From: CAZYJR01 sp964647905
GTDB taxonomy: Bacteria > Desulfobacterota > DSM-4660 > Desulfatiglandales > HGW-15
Direction: 5' to 3'
Assembly (NCBI GenBank): GCA_964647905.1
Contig: CAZYJR010000006.1
Coordinates: forward strand, 1 to 64,000
Length of the DNA stretch: 64,000 nucleotides
Below the pieces are notes generated by a model that saw only the letters and a list, made by a program, of their open reading frames with translations, had not been told where the DNA came from and ran no database searches. Shown here piece by piece: positions 25,450 to 32,621 of this stretch. A program made the position numbers and the translations under genes. Numbering within the stretch: position 1 is the stretch's first letter; every line of letters starts with the position of its first letter.

Positions 25450-25652
25450 TGTATAGGTCTCCTCTATGGCTGGTCTTCTTCGGCAGAGGCTACGGCCTTG
25501 GACACAGCTCCGCTCCTTCGATTACACGGCATCGAAGAGGCCAAGTGCCTGTCTTCACTCTATCTTATCTCGAGCCGCCGGGCTCCGGCCGCTCGAGGAA
25601 GGAGCTTTTCACCGGGCAGGCCGCGGTTTATAAAACGCGTCCGGCCATTAAA
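25450..25652 (-). promoter_or_regulatory. Leader with two hairpins between the NusG paralogue and the epimerase
   Basis: No gene is visible in this leader of the glycan operon. Two perfect inverted repeats could fold in the RNA: arms CTTCGAT/ATCGAAG with an 8-base loop (25516-25537), and arms CTCGAGC/GCTCGAG with an extra inner CCGG pair (25569-25597). Specialised NusG proteins such as RfaH and LoaP act on hairpins or pause sites in leaders, so this is a candidate loading site for the product of 25653..26234. That link is inference. Confidence 0.4.
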
Positions 25653-26234
25653 TCAAGCTATCTTTTCCAGGGCCCAGGCCCCGATCTCCACGGCCATGGA
25701 GCGTTTCAGGAGCTCTATGCTGACCACCACCTTGTCCGACTTGTTCTTGTGCTTGAGGTAGTAGCCTATTAGCCCCTTTAGCGGGCCTTCCATGATCATC
25801 ACCCGGTCCCCGCGCTTCATGAAGGTCCGGTTCTCCACGGTCCTGTCCGTGCCGTCCAGGATCATCAGGGAGTCCACCTCTTCGTCGTCCGCAGGGACCG
25901 GCCTCCCCTTGAACCCCACCATGCGGACCACGCCCACGGTCTTTATGATCTCCCAGTACTTGTACGGATCCAGGTCGGACCGCACGAATACGTATCCCGG
26001 GATCAAGGGGACCAGGATCTTCTTCCGCCGGTCCTTCCTGCGGCTCATCACCTGGATCCTGGGCAGGAAGGCCTCCAGGTCCTTACCCAGGAGCATCTCC
26101 TGGACCTTCTGCTCGAATCTGCTCTTGGTGTGGAGTGCGTACCAGCGGGGGCCGGCGGGGAAGCCCGCCTGGTTGATCCCGCCCTCCGAGGGGGCCCCGC
26201 CCGGGGCCGTGATCACAAGGTCCTTTTCCTGCAT
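25653..26234 (-). CDS. Specialised NusG paralogue (RfaH/LoaP/UpxY type antiterminator)
   Basis: The protein has 193 residues. After a 28-residue lead comes the NGN domain (RWYALHTKSRFEQKVQ near 30-45; LVPLIPGYVFVRSD near 76-89) and a C-terminal KOW-like region (KRGDRVMIMEGPLKGLIGYY near 140-159). Such paralogues bind RNA polymerase and prevent premature termination in long polysaccharide operons. It stands directly upstream of a run of over 20 minus-strand genes and is followed by a hairpin-rich leader, the classic position. It follows the winged-helix regulator by 9 bases. The chromosomal NusG would sit with ribosomal genes, which are absent here. Confidence 0.88.
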   Translation of the reverse strand: MQEKDLVITAPGGAPSEGGINQAGFPAGPRWYALHTKSRFEQKVQEMLLGKDLEAFLPRIQVMSRRKDRRKKILVPLIPGYVFVRSDLDPYKYWEIIKTVGVVRMVGFKGRPVPADDEEVDSLMILDGTDRTVENRTFMKRGDRVMIMEGPLKGLIGYYLKHKNKSDKVVVSIELLKRSMAVEIGAWALEKIA

Positions 26235-26243
26235 ACCGCCGCC

Positions 26244-26822
26244 TCAAATGGTCGCAATGCGATCCAGTTTTACGTTCCTCCCGATGAGGCTCTCCATGTC
26301 CTCCTCGGTGCGGTCCAGCCTGGTCAGGAGCACCATGTCCCAGTCGTTCCGGTCCAGGCGCCCCGGGTCCCCCACGGTCAGCCCGAAGAAACTCTCCCCC
26401 TCTCGGTCCTCGTCGACCACCCCGACCAGGTCGAGCCCGGTCAACTGGAGGTAGAGATAGGCCAGCTCGGCCACCTCGCCCGCCCCGTAGAAGAGCACCC
26501 TGCGGACGTTTCTGCGCTCCATGTCCTCGTACTTGCGAAGGAGGAGCTTCTTTACGTCCTTGTAAAAATTCATGGAAAAGCGGAGGTACTCCACGGTCAG
26601 GCGGCTCTTCCTGGCCAGACCCTCCGGGGTAAGGAAGTACTTGACCCTGTTCCTGGGCATGGTCTTGACCTTGAAGTAGCCCTTGTTGACCAGGCGCTTG
26701 AGAAAAGTGTTCACGAGACCGAGTGATATGTTCAGCCGGCGGGAGAGCTCCCGCTGGCTGTAGTGGCCGTTCCGGTCTATCTCGGTCATCAGCCGGAGGA
26801 TCTGCAGATCTTCCTTTTCCAT
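26244..26822 (-). CDS. Winged-helix regulator of the EPS type with a nucleotide-binding-like C-domain
   Basis: The start at ATG 26822 gives MEKEDLQILRLMTEIDRNGH and 192 residues; the longer frame upstream crosses the operator region. The N-terminal 80 residues are a MarR/ArsR-like winged helix (YSQRELSRRLNISLGLVNTF as the recognition unit; KYFLTPEGLARK as wing). The C-terminal 90 residues look like a small Rossmann domain (VRRVLFYGAGEVAELAYLYL, then VVDEDREG), as in PglD- or CoA-binding-type sensors, so it may sense a nucleotide sugar. Two GTTCA-N5-TGAAC sites lie 21-59 bases upstream, suggesting autoregulation. The same helix-turn-helix type occurs in the frameshifted gene at 31737. Confidence 0.8.
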   Translation of the reverse strand: MEKEDLQILRLMTEIDRNGHYSQRELSRRLNISLGLVNTFLKRLVNKGYFKVKTMPRNRVKYFLTPEGLARKSRLTVEYLRFSMNFYKDVKKLLLRKYEDMERRNVRRVLFYGAGEVAELAYLYLQLTGLDLVGVVDEDREGESFFGLTVGDPGRLDRNDWDMVLLTRLDRTEEDMESLIGRNVKLDRIATI

Positions 26823-26842
26823 GGCCCCCCGCGGACCTCTAC

Positions 26843-26881
26843 GTTCACTCTTTGAACACTGAGAGTGTTCATTAGTTGAAC
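26843..26881. promoter_or_regulatory. Double GTTCA-N5-TGAAC operator upstream of the EPS regulator
   Basis: Two 15-bp inverted repeats, GTTCA-CTCTT-TGAAC (26843-26857) and GTTCA-TTAGT-TGAAC (26867-26881), lie 24 bp apart centre to centre. Between them they form a further perfect palindrome (GAACACT GAG AGTGTTC, 26854-26870). On the minus strand a TTGACA (26892-26897) precedes them, so the repeats overlap the likely -10 and start site of the regulator gene. Confidence 0.65.
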
Positions 26882-26985
26882 GACCCGGGCCTGTCAAGGC
26901 CTTTTTGTCCCGGCCGGAAGGATGTCTTGGCATCCGTCATCCTATAGGCTATACTGCCCCCCATGGAAGGTAAATAAAGGTTTCT

Positions 26986-27035
26986 TTGAGACAAAAAGAG
27001 CGATACAGCCCCTGAGAGCACCTGTCTTTGGGAGG
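26986..27035 (+). repeat. Stem-loop element, copy 1, in the 5' leader of the CAP protein
   Basis: This stretch contains GCGATACAGCCCCTGAGAGC and aligns over about 57 bases, roughly three quarters identical by eye, with 28315-28372 on the other side of the gene. It ends in GGGAGG, the ribosome site of the CAP gene. A cis-acting RNA or a small repetitive element is possible. Confidence 0.45.
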
Positions 27036-27041
27036 CGACAC

Positions 27042-28301
27042 ATGAATGATCAGCATGCCGGCGCGGCCCGGCCACGGAGATTCATGGTCCTGCTCCTCTT
27101 GCTCGCACCTTCCCTCCTTTTCGCAGCGGAGAGGGCGCCCTCACCGGGACCGGATCCACCGGAGTTCGTATTCCCACCCCCTGAAGCGCCTTCCTCCGCC
27201 CCCAGGCGCCCCTTGACCGAGGCCCCGAGCGTTGAATGGACCCTTCACAGGACCGACGACCTGGCCCACCCGGACGGCCATGAGCAGCAGATGGTGTGGC
27301 TGATGAACCGTGCAAGGTCCGATCCCCCGGCGGAGGGCGCATGGCTGGCCTCGCTGGAGGACCCTGATGTACTGGAGGGGATCGACTATTTCGAAGTGGA
27401 CCTGGAGGTGCTCAGGGACGAGTTCGACCTAGTCACCCCGATGCCGCCGGCGGCCTTTGACGCGCGCCTGTATAACGCCGCTTACGAGCACTCCTTGTAC
27501 CTTATCGACTGCAACTGCCAGAGCCACCTGGGCCAGGATACCCTGGTCCGGGAATCCGGGTTCAAGGCCACCAACTGCCGCGGGAACGTCTTTTCCTATG
27601 CCCGCTCGGCCACTCACGCCCATGGTGCGCTCAACATCGATTACGGAAACAGCGACGACGGCACCGGCATGCAGCCGGGCCGCGGCCACAGGGTGGCGAT
27701 CATGTCCATAGACCGGAGCTATTACAACGTGGGCATCGCCTTTGTCCCCAACGACGGCTCCTACCCCGAAGCCGGGCCCCTGGTGATGACCGGCAACTAC
27801 TGCATGGCCTACACCGGCGGCGCCTGGTCCCTCCCCGAGCCGGATCACTACAACCGCTTCTTCGTGGGCACGGTGTGGGCGGACGACAACGGCAACGGCC
27901 TCTACGACCCCGGGGAAGGGATGGGAGGGGTCAGGGTGACCCCCGACAAGGGGACCTATTACGCGGTGACCCCGCCCAGCGGGGGTTATGCGGTCCCGAT
28001 TACCGAGGAAGGCGTCCATGAGATCACCTTCTCGGGCGGCTCCCTCGAGGGGAGCGTGACAAGGACCCGCAAGGCGGGCTCCGTAAGCATCCTGCTCGAC
28101 GTGCTCGAGGGCTGGAGCCCCGCGGGCGACCTCTCCGGCGACGGCCGGATCGATCTCGCGGATGTCATCCTGGCCATGAAGGTCTTGGCCGGACTCGGCG
28201 AGTCCCTGTTCATCCCTGCGGAATCCGATGTGGACGGGGATTCAAGGACCGGCCTGGCCGAAGCGGTCTTTGCCCTGCAGGAGGCCGCCTCCCCCCGATA
28301 A
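27042..28301 (+). CDS. Secreted CAP-domain protein with dockerin-like C-terminus
   Basis: The start at 27042 has GGGAGG eight bases ahead. The product is 419 residues. A signal peptide (residues about 10-32: positively charged, then FMVLLLLLAPSLLFA) is followed by a Pro-rich linker. A CAP/SCP-PR1 domain spans about 70-270 with the conserved YNAAYEHSLYLIDCNC and ATHAHGALNIDYG stretches and a NVGIAFVPNDG strand. Then comes a repeat-like piece GTVWADDNGNGLYDPGEG, an SdrD/Cna-B-type calcium loop. The last 60 residues contain two dockerin-like calcium motifs (GDLSGDGRIDLADVILAMKV; DVDGDSRTGLAEAVFAL). CAP proteins in bacteria are extracellular and often bind sugars or lipids. A dockerin tail usually docks to a cohesin partner, none of which is visible here. 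Confidence 0.85.
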   Translation: MNDQHAGAARPRRFMVLLLLLAPSLLFAAERAPSPGPDPPEFVFPPPEAPSSAPRRPLTEAPSVEWTLHRTDDLAHPDGHEQQMVWLMNRARSDPPAEGAWLASLEDPDVLEGIDYFEVDLEVLRDEFDLVTPMPPAAFDARLYNAAYEHSLYLIDCNCQSHLGQDTLVRESGFKATNCRGNVFSYARSATHAHGALNIDYGNSDDGTGMQPGRGHRVAIMSIDRSYYNVGIAFVPNDGSYPEAGPLVMTGNYCMAYTGGAWSLPEPDHYNRFFVGTVWADDNGNGLYDPGEGMGGVRVTPDKGTYYAVTPPSGGYAVPITEEGVHEITFSGGSLEGSVTRTRKAGSVSILLDVLEGWSPAGDLSGDGRIDLADVILAMKVLAGLGESLFIPAESDVDGDSRTGLAEAVFALQEAASPR

Positions 28302-28314
28302 TCCCTTGCGGCCC

Positions 28315-28372
28315 TTCTTGGGGCTCAAAAAGGCGATACAGCCCTTGGAAGCAGCTCTTTTTGAGAGGAAAT
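28315..28372 (+). repeat. Stem-loop element, copy 2, downstream of the CAP protein
   Basis: This is the second copy of the element at 26986. It has a perfect 9-bp stem (CTCAAAAAG / CTTTTTGAG, about 28324-28362) around GCGATACAGCCCTTGGAAGC. It sits between the CAP gene and the terminator at 28415. Confidence 0.5.
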
Positions 28373-28414
28373 TTTAGACTAATCAACAGCTTGGCGCAGC
28401 CCGAGCCCAAATGG

Positions 28415-28453
28415 AAGCCCGGTACGGGTTTACACCTTGTACCGGGCTTTTTG
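28415..28453 (+). terminator. Rho-independent terminator
   Basis: A perfect 11-bp stem, AAGCCCGGTAC / GTACCGGGCTT with a 13-base loop, is followed by TTTTTG. It ends the plus-strand CAP-dockerin transcript and could also slow the convergent transcript coming from 28812. Confidence 0.85.
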
Positions 28454-28488
28454 ATTCGGATTACGCGCCCTTGCAGGGCCGGCCGGGC

Positions 28489-28812
28489 TTAGTGATGGGC
28501 GGGGGTTCCGTGATGCGCCGCGGGCCGCGCATCGTCGCCGCCGGCAGCCGCCGCCACCACTGCTATGGCCGCCGCTATACCGGCCACGATGCCTCCGATG
28601 GCCACCGCGCTCAGGCCGGCCGCCGCACCTGCTCCGGCGGCACCGGCTCCCGCACCGGCGCCCGCGCCGGCGCCTGAACCCGCTCCGGCGCCCGCACCCG
28701 CACCTGCACCGCCCTGTGCCATAGCCACCGAGGGATAAAGAGGCATAAGCCCTACCGATAAAATCAGGGAGAAAATGACTACCAACGTTAATTTGCCTTT
28801 ACTTCTGCTCAT
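28489..28812 (-). CDS. Small exported Gly/Ala-repeat protein
   Basis: The protein has 107 residues. A signal peptide or membrane anchor (KLTLVVIFSLILSVGLMPLY then PSVAMAQ) leads to a region of strict Gly-Ala and Gly-Ala-Ala repeats (about 34-66), then a hydrophobic segment (AVAIGGIVAGIAAAIAVVAA, about 70-89) and a His-rich end. I do not recognise a family. Its position between the CAP gene and the yjbH-like gene suggests an envelope or matrix component of the EPS system. GGGGGAGGG sits just ahead of the start, so translation should be strong. The repeats may vary in number between strains. Confidence 0.7.
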   Translation of the reverse strand: MSRSKGKLTLVVIFSLILSVGLMPLYPSVAMAQGGAGAGAGAGAGSGAGAGAGAGAGAAGAGAAAGLSAVAIGGIVAGIAAAIAVVAAAAGGDDARPAAHHGTPAHH

Positions 28813-28857
28813 GACCCTCCCCCTCGAATCGAGTTTCTTGTATAATGATTTCGCTGC

Positions 28858-28887
28858 ACATTACTCTGGACCCCTCCGCCTTGTCAA
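28858..28887 (-). promoter_or_regulatory. Candidate sigma-70 promoter for the Gly/Ala protein
   Basis: On the minus strand TTGACA (28882-28887) is followed after 18 bases by TAATGT (28858-28863), about 45 bases ahead of the ATG at 28812. Confidence 0.4.
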
Positions 28888-28928
28888 GCCCTTTTTAATC
28901 ACCTCTTGCCGGTTTTGTGCCCCCCCTC

Positions 28929-31013
28929 TTATTCTTTGATTTCACTGAGATTTTCCTTGAACATCCTCTCTGTCAGGTCCCCCGTAATCCCGTAGAGCTC
29001 CTGCCAGTGCGCGGGCAGCGCGGCCACGTCCCTTGTCCACGGCGACAGGGCGTAGCTGTAGTATGATGCGGTCTCGCCCCTGGTGAACATCCTCACCGGC
29101 AGGCTCAGGAACACCCCCTTGTCGTTGTAACCCCTGTTGAAAAAGCCCTTCATGTGATCCGTATCCGTAAAGCTGTACCATCCTCCCACCACCGCCCCGG
29201 TGGGAAAGCGCCTCGAGGCCTCCAGGAGCACGCCCTCGTCCTCGCCCAAGAACCTCCCCACCCGCGCCCTGAGAGTGATGTCCGGGTCAGGGTGGCGGTA
29301 GAAGACACTCCCTAGCAAGGTGTGTGCCGAAAAGTCCTCGAACTCCAGGCTGGTCCCCGGCGTCCGCTTCCTCACCCAGTCCGACTCCACGCCCACTGCG
29401 AACCGACCGTCCCCCAGGAACGTCAAAAATTCGCCGCCGACCCCGCCATACATCCGCTCCCAGAGCCCGGCGCTCACCCTCCCGTAGGACCTCGCCCCGA
29501 TCGGCACCGCCTGGTCCACCAGGAGCCGCTCCAGTGTGCGCTCGGTGCCCGAGTAGTACCACGAGTCGCTTCTCACCGCATCCGGCGGGGGTATGTTGCT
29601 TGAGCTTATATCGGAGTAGAAGGGTATGTCCACCCTTCCGTGGAGCACCGCCCCCTTCCACGGGGAAAGCGTCCCGAATGGCTTGAGACCCACCCTGTAC
29701 TTGAAGACCCCTGAGGGGTCGTTGAGGAAGGTCTCGAGATCGGGCTTCACATTGACCTCATAGTCGATGCCGCCCTCCTCGGCCGCCCACTCGAGCTCCT
29801 CCTCCCCGCCGGCCGTCTCCACCCGGACGAGCTTCCTGAATATCCTCTCGGGCATCTCCCCTGTTATATACTTCCTGAAGTGCTCGGGCTCCACCGAGAC
29901 CTTGAGCACCGGCAGGTCCCTCTTCCTGGCTATCACCTCCAGCATGGAGGTGTCCTCGGGCGAGTGGTAGAGAAGAATCCTCAGGACCCTCCCCACCGCC
30001 TTCCGCTCGGAGAGGTACTTGTTGTTCTCGAACCCCGCCCGCAGGACCGAGCCGTCGGTCATGACCGAGACGTTGGAAAAACCGGCACCGCTCACCGCCT
30101 CGGAGATCTCGATCACCATCTCCTTCATGCCCCGCTCGCTGAAGGGCCTCCTGTCCACGCTCACCCTCTGGGGCGGATCCGGCCCCTTGCCCAGCATGGG
30201 CTTTCCCAAGAGGGCCTGCAGGTTGACGCTCATCCCCAGGGTGTCCCCCCTCTGGTACGATACCCCCAAGTCGATCCCGGGCAGCACCTCGAACCTCACC
30301 CCCAGGTTGACCGGCCACTCCGCCCCCTCGGGAACCGCCCTCCCCGCCGCCCTCCTGTCCTCCTCGTAGTCTATGGGGTTGTACTCAGCCATGAACTGCG
30401 TCCTGTAGCCCAGGTCCACGGCCACCCCGGCGAACAGGCCCACATCATCCACCAGCGGGAGCCTGTCCAGCCAGGGCACCTCGATCCCCTCCAGCCTCCC
30501 GCTCCCCAGCCCCAGGGTGAAATCAAAGGGGTATATCTGCCTGCTGATCGCCACGTACTCGGAGGGAAACAACCGGGTCCCGTGGAAGTCGTTGAGACCC
30601 ACGGCCAGCGCCGGGAACCTCCTGGACTCGGGCAGTATCTGGTACTTCAGGTCAAATGCCTTGTCCTTGTAGGACCCATACCCCTTCATCCCGGTGGGAA
30701 TGTTCGTCATCTGGGTGAACCGCCCGGTAAACTCCAATCCCGGCAGCACCCCCATCCCCCCGGTGTACCACCTGTAGGGAAGGGCCTGGGCCACCCCGGC
30801 CCTTATCTCCCCGTCGTCCAGGACCCTCGCGTTGGGGATCTCCATCAGCCCGGTCCCGCCCCAGTTGGTCGAGCGGTTGAAGGGGGGGTCCCCGGCCCGG
30901 GCGGCCGGCGGCCCCCAAAGGCCGATCAGCAGGCCCAACAAAGCCGCCAGCCCGGCCCTCGCAGCCCGGCCCGGCCCCTTTGCTCGATTTTCCGTTGAAG
31001 ATCCCCGCACCAT
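28929..31013 (-). CDS. YjbH-like outer-membrane exopolysaccharide protein
   Basis: The protein has 694 residues. A signal peptide (GLAALLGLLIGLWGPPAARA near 22-41) is followed by the N-terminal signature PFNRSTNWGGTGLMEIPNAR of YjbH-domain proteins. The rest alternates short amphipathic strands typical of an outer-membrane barrel with a soluble middle part (about 300-400). In E. coli YjbH belongs to the yjbEFGH exopolysaccharide operon; here it stands alone beside the EPS regulators and a small Gly/Ala-rich exported protein. GAGGAA precedes the start. An imperfect GTTCA-N4-TGAAT site lies just upstream (31030-31043), so it is a likely target of the neighbouring regulators. Confidence 0.85.
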   Translation of the reverse strand: MVRGSSTENRAKGPGRAARAGLAALLGLLIGLWGPPAARAGDPPFNRSTNWGGTGLMEIPNARVLDDGEIRAGVAQALPYRWYTGGMGVLPGLEFTGRFTQMTNIPTGMKGYGSYKDKAFDLKYQILPESRRFPALAVGLNDFHGTRLFPSEYVAISRQIYPFDFTLGLGSGRLEGIEVPWLDRLPLVDDVGLFAGVAVDLGYRTQFMAEYNPIDYEEDRRAAGRAVPEGAEWPVNLGVRFEVLPGIDLGVSYQRGDTLGMSVNLQALLGKPMLGKGPDPPQRVSVDRRPFSERGMKEMVIEISEAVSGAGFSNVSVMTDGSVLRAGFENNKYLSERKAVGRVLRILLYHSPEDTSMLEVIARKRDLPVLKVSVEPEHFRKYITGEMPERIFRKLVRVETAGGEEELEWAAEEGGIDYEVNVKPDLETFLNDPSGVFKYRVGLKPFGTLSPWKGAVLHGRVDIPFYSDISSSNIPPPDAVRSDSWYYSGTERTLERLLVDQAVPIGARSYGRVSAGLWERMYGGVGGEFLTFLGDGRFAVGVESDWVRKRTPGTSLEFEDFSAHTLLGSVFYRHPDPDITLRARVGRFLGEDEGVLLEASRRFPTGAVVGGWYSFTDTDHMKGFFNRGYNDKGVFLSLPVRMFTRGETASYYSYALSPWTRDVAALPAHWQELYGITGDLTERMFKENLSEIKE

Positions 31014-31029
31014 GTTGTATTCCTCGAGT

Positions 31030-31043
31030 GTTCAAAGCTGAAT
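31030..31043. promoter_or_regulatory. GTTCA-N4-TGAAT operator upstream of the YjbH-like gene
   Basis: GTTCA-AAGC-TGAAT differs from the perfect inverted repeat at 31704 by one arm base. It lies 17 bases upstream of the yjbH-like start codon. Confidence 0.45.
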
Positions 31044-31134
31044 ACCAGAGCGGGGCCCCGTAGGCAACCACCGAACTCGCTGCCCCCGCATTTCCTTATA
31101 GCAAGGATCCACTATACGGTATGGAGGTAGACTC

Positions 31135-31635
31135 ATGATTCTACGAGCCCGCTTTGTCCTTTTCCTGCTCCCGGTGGTGCTGATCGCGGCGTGCGCCACG
31201 GGCAGGCACGGGACCGCGACCGCCCTGGTCGACTATGTCAACCAGGAGATCCTCTCCATCTCGCCCCTGGAGGAAAAGGCCCTGGCCGCCTACGCCTCGG
31301 TCACCGGCGAGAACTTCAAGAGCGAGCAGGAGGTCCTGGACACCCTGGAGCAGGAGGTCATCCCCACCTACGAGGAGTTTTACCGCTCCCTCCGCCGGGT
31401 CCCCATCCAGGATAGGGAGATAGGGAGGCTCCACAACCACTATGTCCGCTCAGCCTCCCTCCTCCTCGAGGGGTTCAAGACCAAGGCCCTGGGCCTGGAG
31501 AAGGGGGACGAGCGCCTTGTCGTCGCCGGCAACCAAAGGATCGAGGCCGGCAGGGACGAGGCGCTCCGCTGGGGCGAGGCCCTTTTCGCCCTCTGCAAGG
31601 AGTACAACGTGGGGACCGAAACAAAAGGGGACTAG
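31135..31635 (+). CDS. Small predicted lipoprotein
   Basis: The protein has 166 residues. A type II signal peptide ends in the lipobox LIAAC near residue 20, so Cys20 should be lipidated and the protein anchored in a membrane. The rest is helical and charged (VDYVNQEILSISPLEEKALA onward), with no recognised domain. A ribosome site (GGAGG) is present nine bases ahead of the ATG. It is divergent from the yjbH-like gene and sits just before the EPS MarR gene, so an envelope role in polysaccharide secretion is plausible but unproven. Confidence 0.75.
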   Translation: MILRARFVLFLLPVVLIAACATGRHGTATALVDYVNQEILSISPLEEKALAAYASVTGENFKSEQEVLDTLEQEVIPTYEEFYRSLRRVPIQDREIGRLHNHYVRSASLLLEGFKTKALGLEKGDERLVVAGNQRIEAGRDEALRWGEALFALCKEYNVGTETKGD

Positions 31636-31673
31636 AAGCGGAGCACCGCTTCGAGGTCTCCAAGCAAAACCGC

Positions 31674-31717
31674 TTGACACTGATCAGACCGTTTCATAAA
31701 ATCGTTCAAGATTGAAC
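31674..31717 (+). promoter_or_regulatory. Sigma-70 promoter with perfect GTTCA-N4-TGAAC operator
   Basis: TTGACA (31674-31679), a 17-base spacer and TAAAAT (31697-31702) form a strong promoter. The inverted repeat GTTCA-AGAT-TGAAC (31704-31717) follows at once and would cover the transcription start, a position suited to repression. It controls the EPS MarR gene at 31737. Confidence 0.7.
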
Positions 31718-31736
31718 ACCCGTAATCATCGCCAGC

Positions 31737-32071
31737 ATGAAGGAAGTCGATTTCAAGATCCTCCGCCGGCTCCATTCGGACCCCGGCATGAACCAGCGCG
31801 AGCTGGCCCGGGAGTTGGGCATAACCTGGGAAAGGTCAACTACCGCCTCCGGGGCCTGGCGGCAAAGGGCCTGGTCAAGGCCCGCAGCTTCAAGAGCAGC
31901 CGAAACAAGCGCGGGTACCTCTACATGCTCACCCCCAAGGGAATCGAAGAGAAGGCCCGGGTCACATACCACTTCCTCCAGAGGAGGATCCGCGAGTACG
32001 AGGCACTGGAGCAGGAGATCGAGGAGCTGACACGCGAGATGGAGGAGCAGGGCTCCCCCGCCCGATCCTGA
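31737..32071 (+). pseudogene. EPS-associated MarR-family regulator with a -1 frameshift
   Basis: The first frame reads MKEVDFKILRRLHSDPGMNQ then RELARELGITWE, the start of an EPS-associated MarR regulator. Around 31828-31835 the frame is lost, and the second frame continues KVNYRLRGLAAKGLVKARSF, a wing with YLYMLTPKGIEEKARVTYHF, and a terminal coiled coil (IREYEALEQEIEELTREMEE). Adding one base in the GGGAAAGG run restores a full-length protein of about 112 residues. This is either a true pseudogene or a sequencing error in a homopolymer. Its promoter carries the shared operator, so it was or is autoregulated. Confidence 0.8.
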
Positions 32072-32186
32072 AAGGACCTTCGCTGCCGTGACAGCATTCA
32101 TTAAAGGGATCGGGCACGCTTAGAATTTTTCTCCCTCTTGTGAGTAAGAGAGATCCTCGATCGGCCGCCCGGAGAAGCCGCATCAT

Positions 32187-32621
32187 ATGGACACTGAGAA
32201 GACCGGAAATAGACTGACCGAGATCTGCCGGCGGTACAATGTGGCCGACCTCTACGTATTCGGAAGCCGAGCCGGAGAGATCGAGGACCTGGTAAGCGGA
32301 AAGCGGGCCTCACCGGAGCGCTCCTCCTCGGATGTGGATATCGGGGTGCTCCCGGCGGAGCGCACCGAATGGGGCCCTGAAAAGCGGGTAACGCTTACCA
32401 TGGAGCTGGAGGACCTGCTCCGAGTCGATAGGGTGGACCTGGTGCTCCTGCCCGAAGCTGAGCCCTACCTTGCATTGGACATAATTCGGGGAGCCTTGTT
32501 GTACACCGAAGACGCCGACCGGCAAGCACGATACGAGCTCTTTGTACTCAGAAGGGCCGGCGACCTCCTTCCCTTCAAGAAGGAACGAATGCGAATGATC
32601 CTGGAAGAGGGCGCGCGATGA
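32187..32621 (+). CDS. mntA: MntA-type minimal nucleotidyltransferase antitoxin
   Basis: The protein has 144 residues. The nucleotidyltransferase core reads FGSRAGEIED near 25-34 and SSSDVDIGVL near 46-55, with the two metal-binding Asp residues, and VDRVDLVLLPEAEP near 80 supplies the third. In MntA-HepT systems this enzyme neutralises the HEPN RNase by adding AMP residues to it. It overlaps hepT by ATGA (32618-32621), the normal gene order. The gene appears intact while its partner toxin is split by an insertion. Confidence 0.85.
   Translation: MDTEKTGNRLTEICRRYNVADLYVFGSRAGEIEDLVSGKRASPERSSSDVDIGVLPAERTEWGPEKRVTLTMELEDLLRVDRVDLVLLPEAEPYLALDIIRGALLYTEDADRQARYELFVLRRAGDLLPFKKERMRMILEEGAR

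Noticed and set aside
25450..25652. ops element for RfaH in the operon leader
   Set aside because: The nearest match on the minus strand (GGCCGTAGC) has mismatches to the known ops core and no second copy. Only the hairpins were kept as a tentative signal.
26986..28372. Known riboswitch (c-di-GMP, fluoride or similar) for the CAP-flanking element
   Set aside because: The conserved bases do not match the cores that I know for these classes, and one copy is downstream of the gene.
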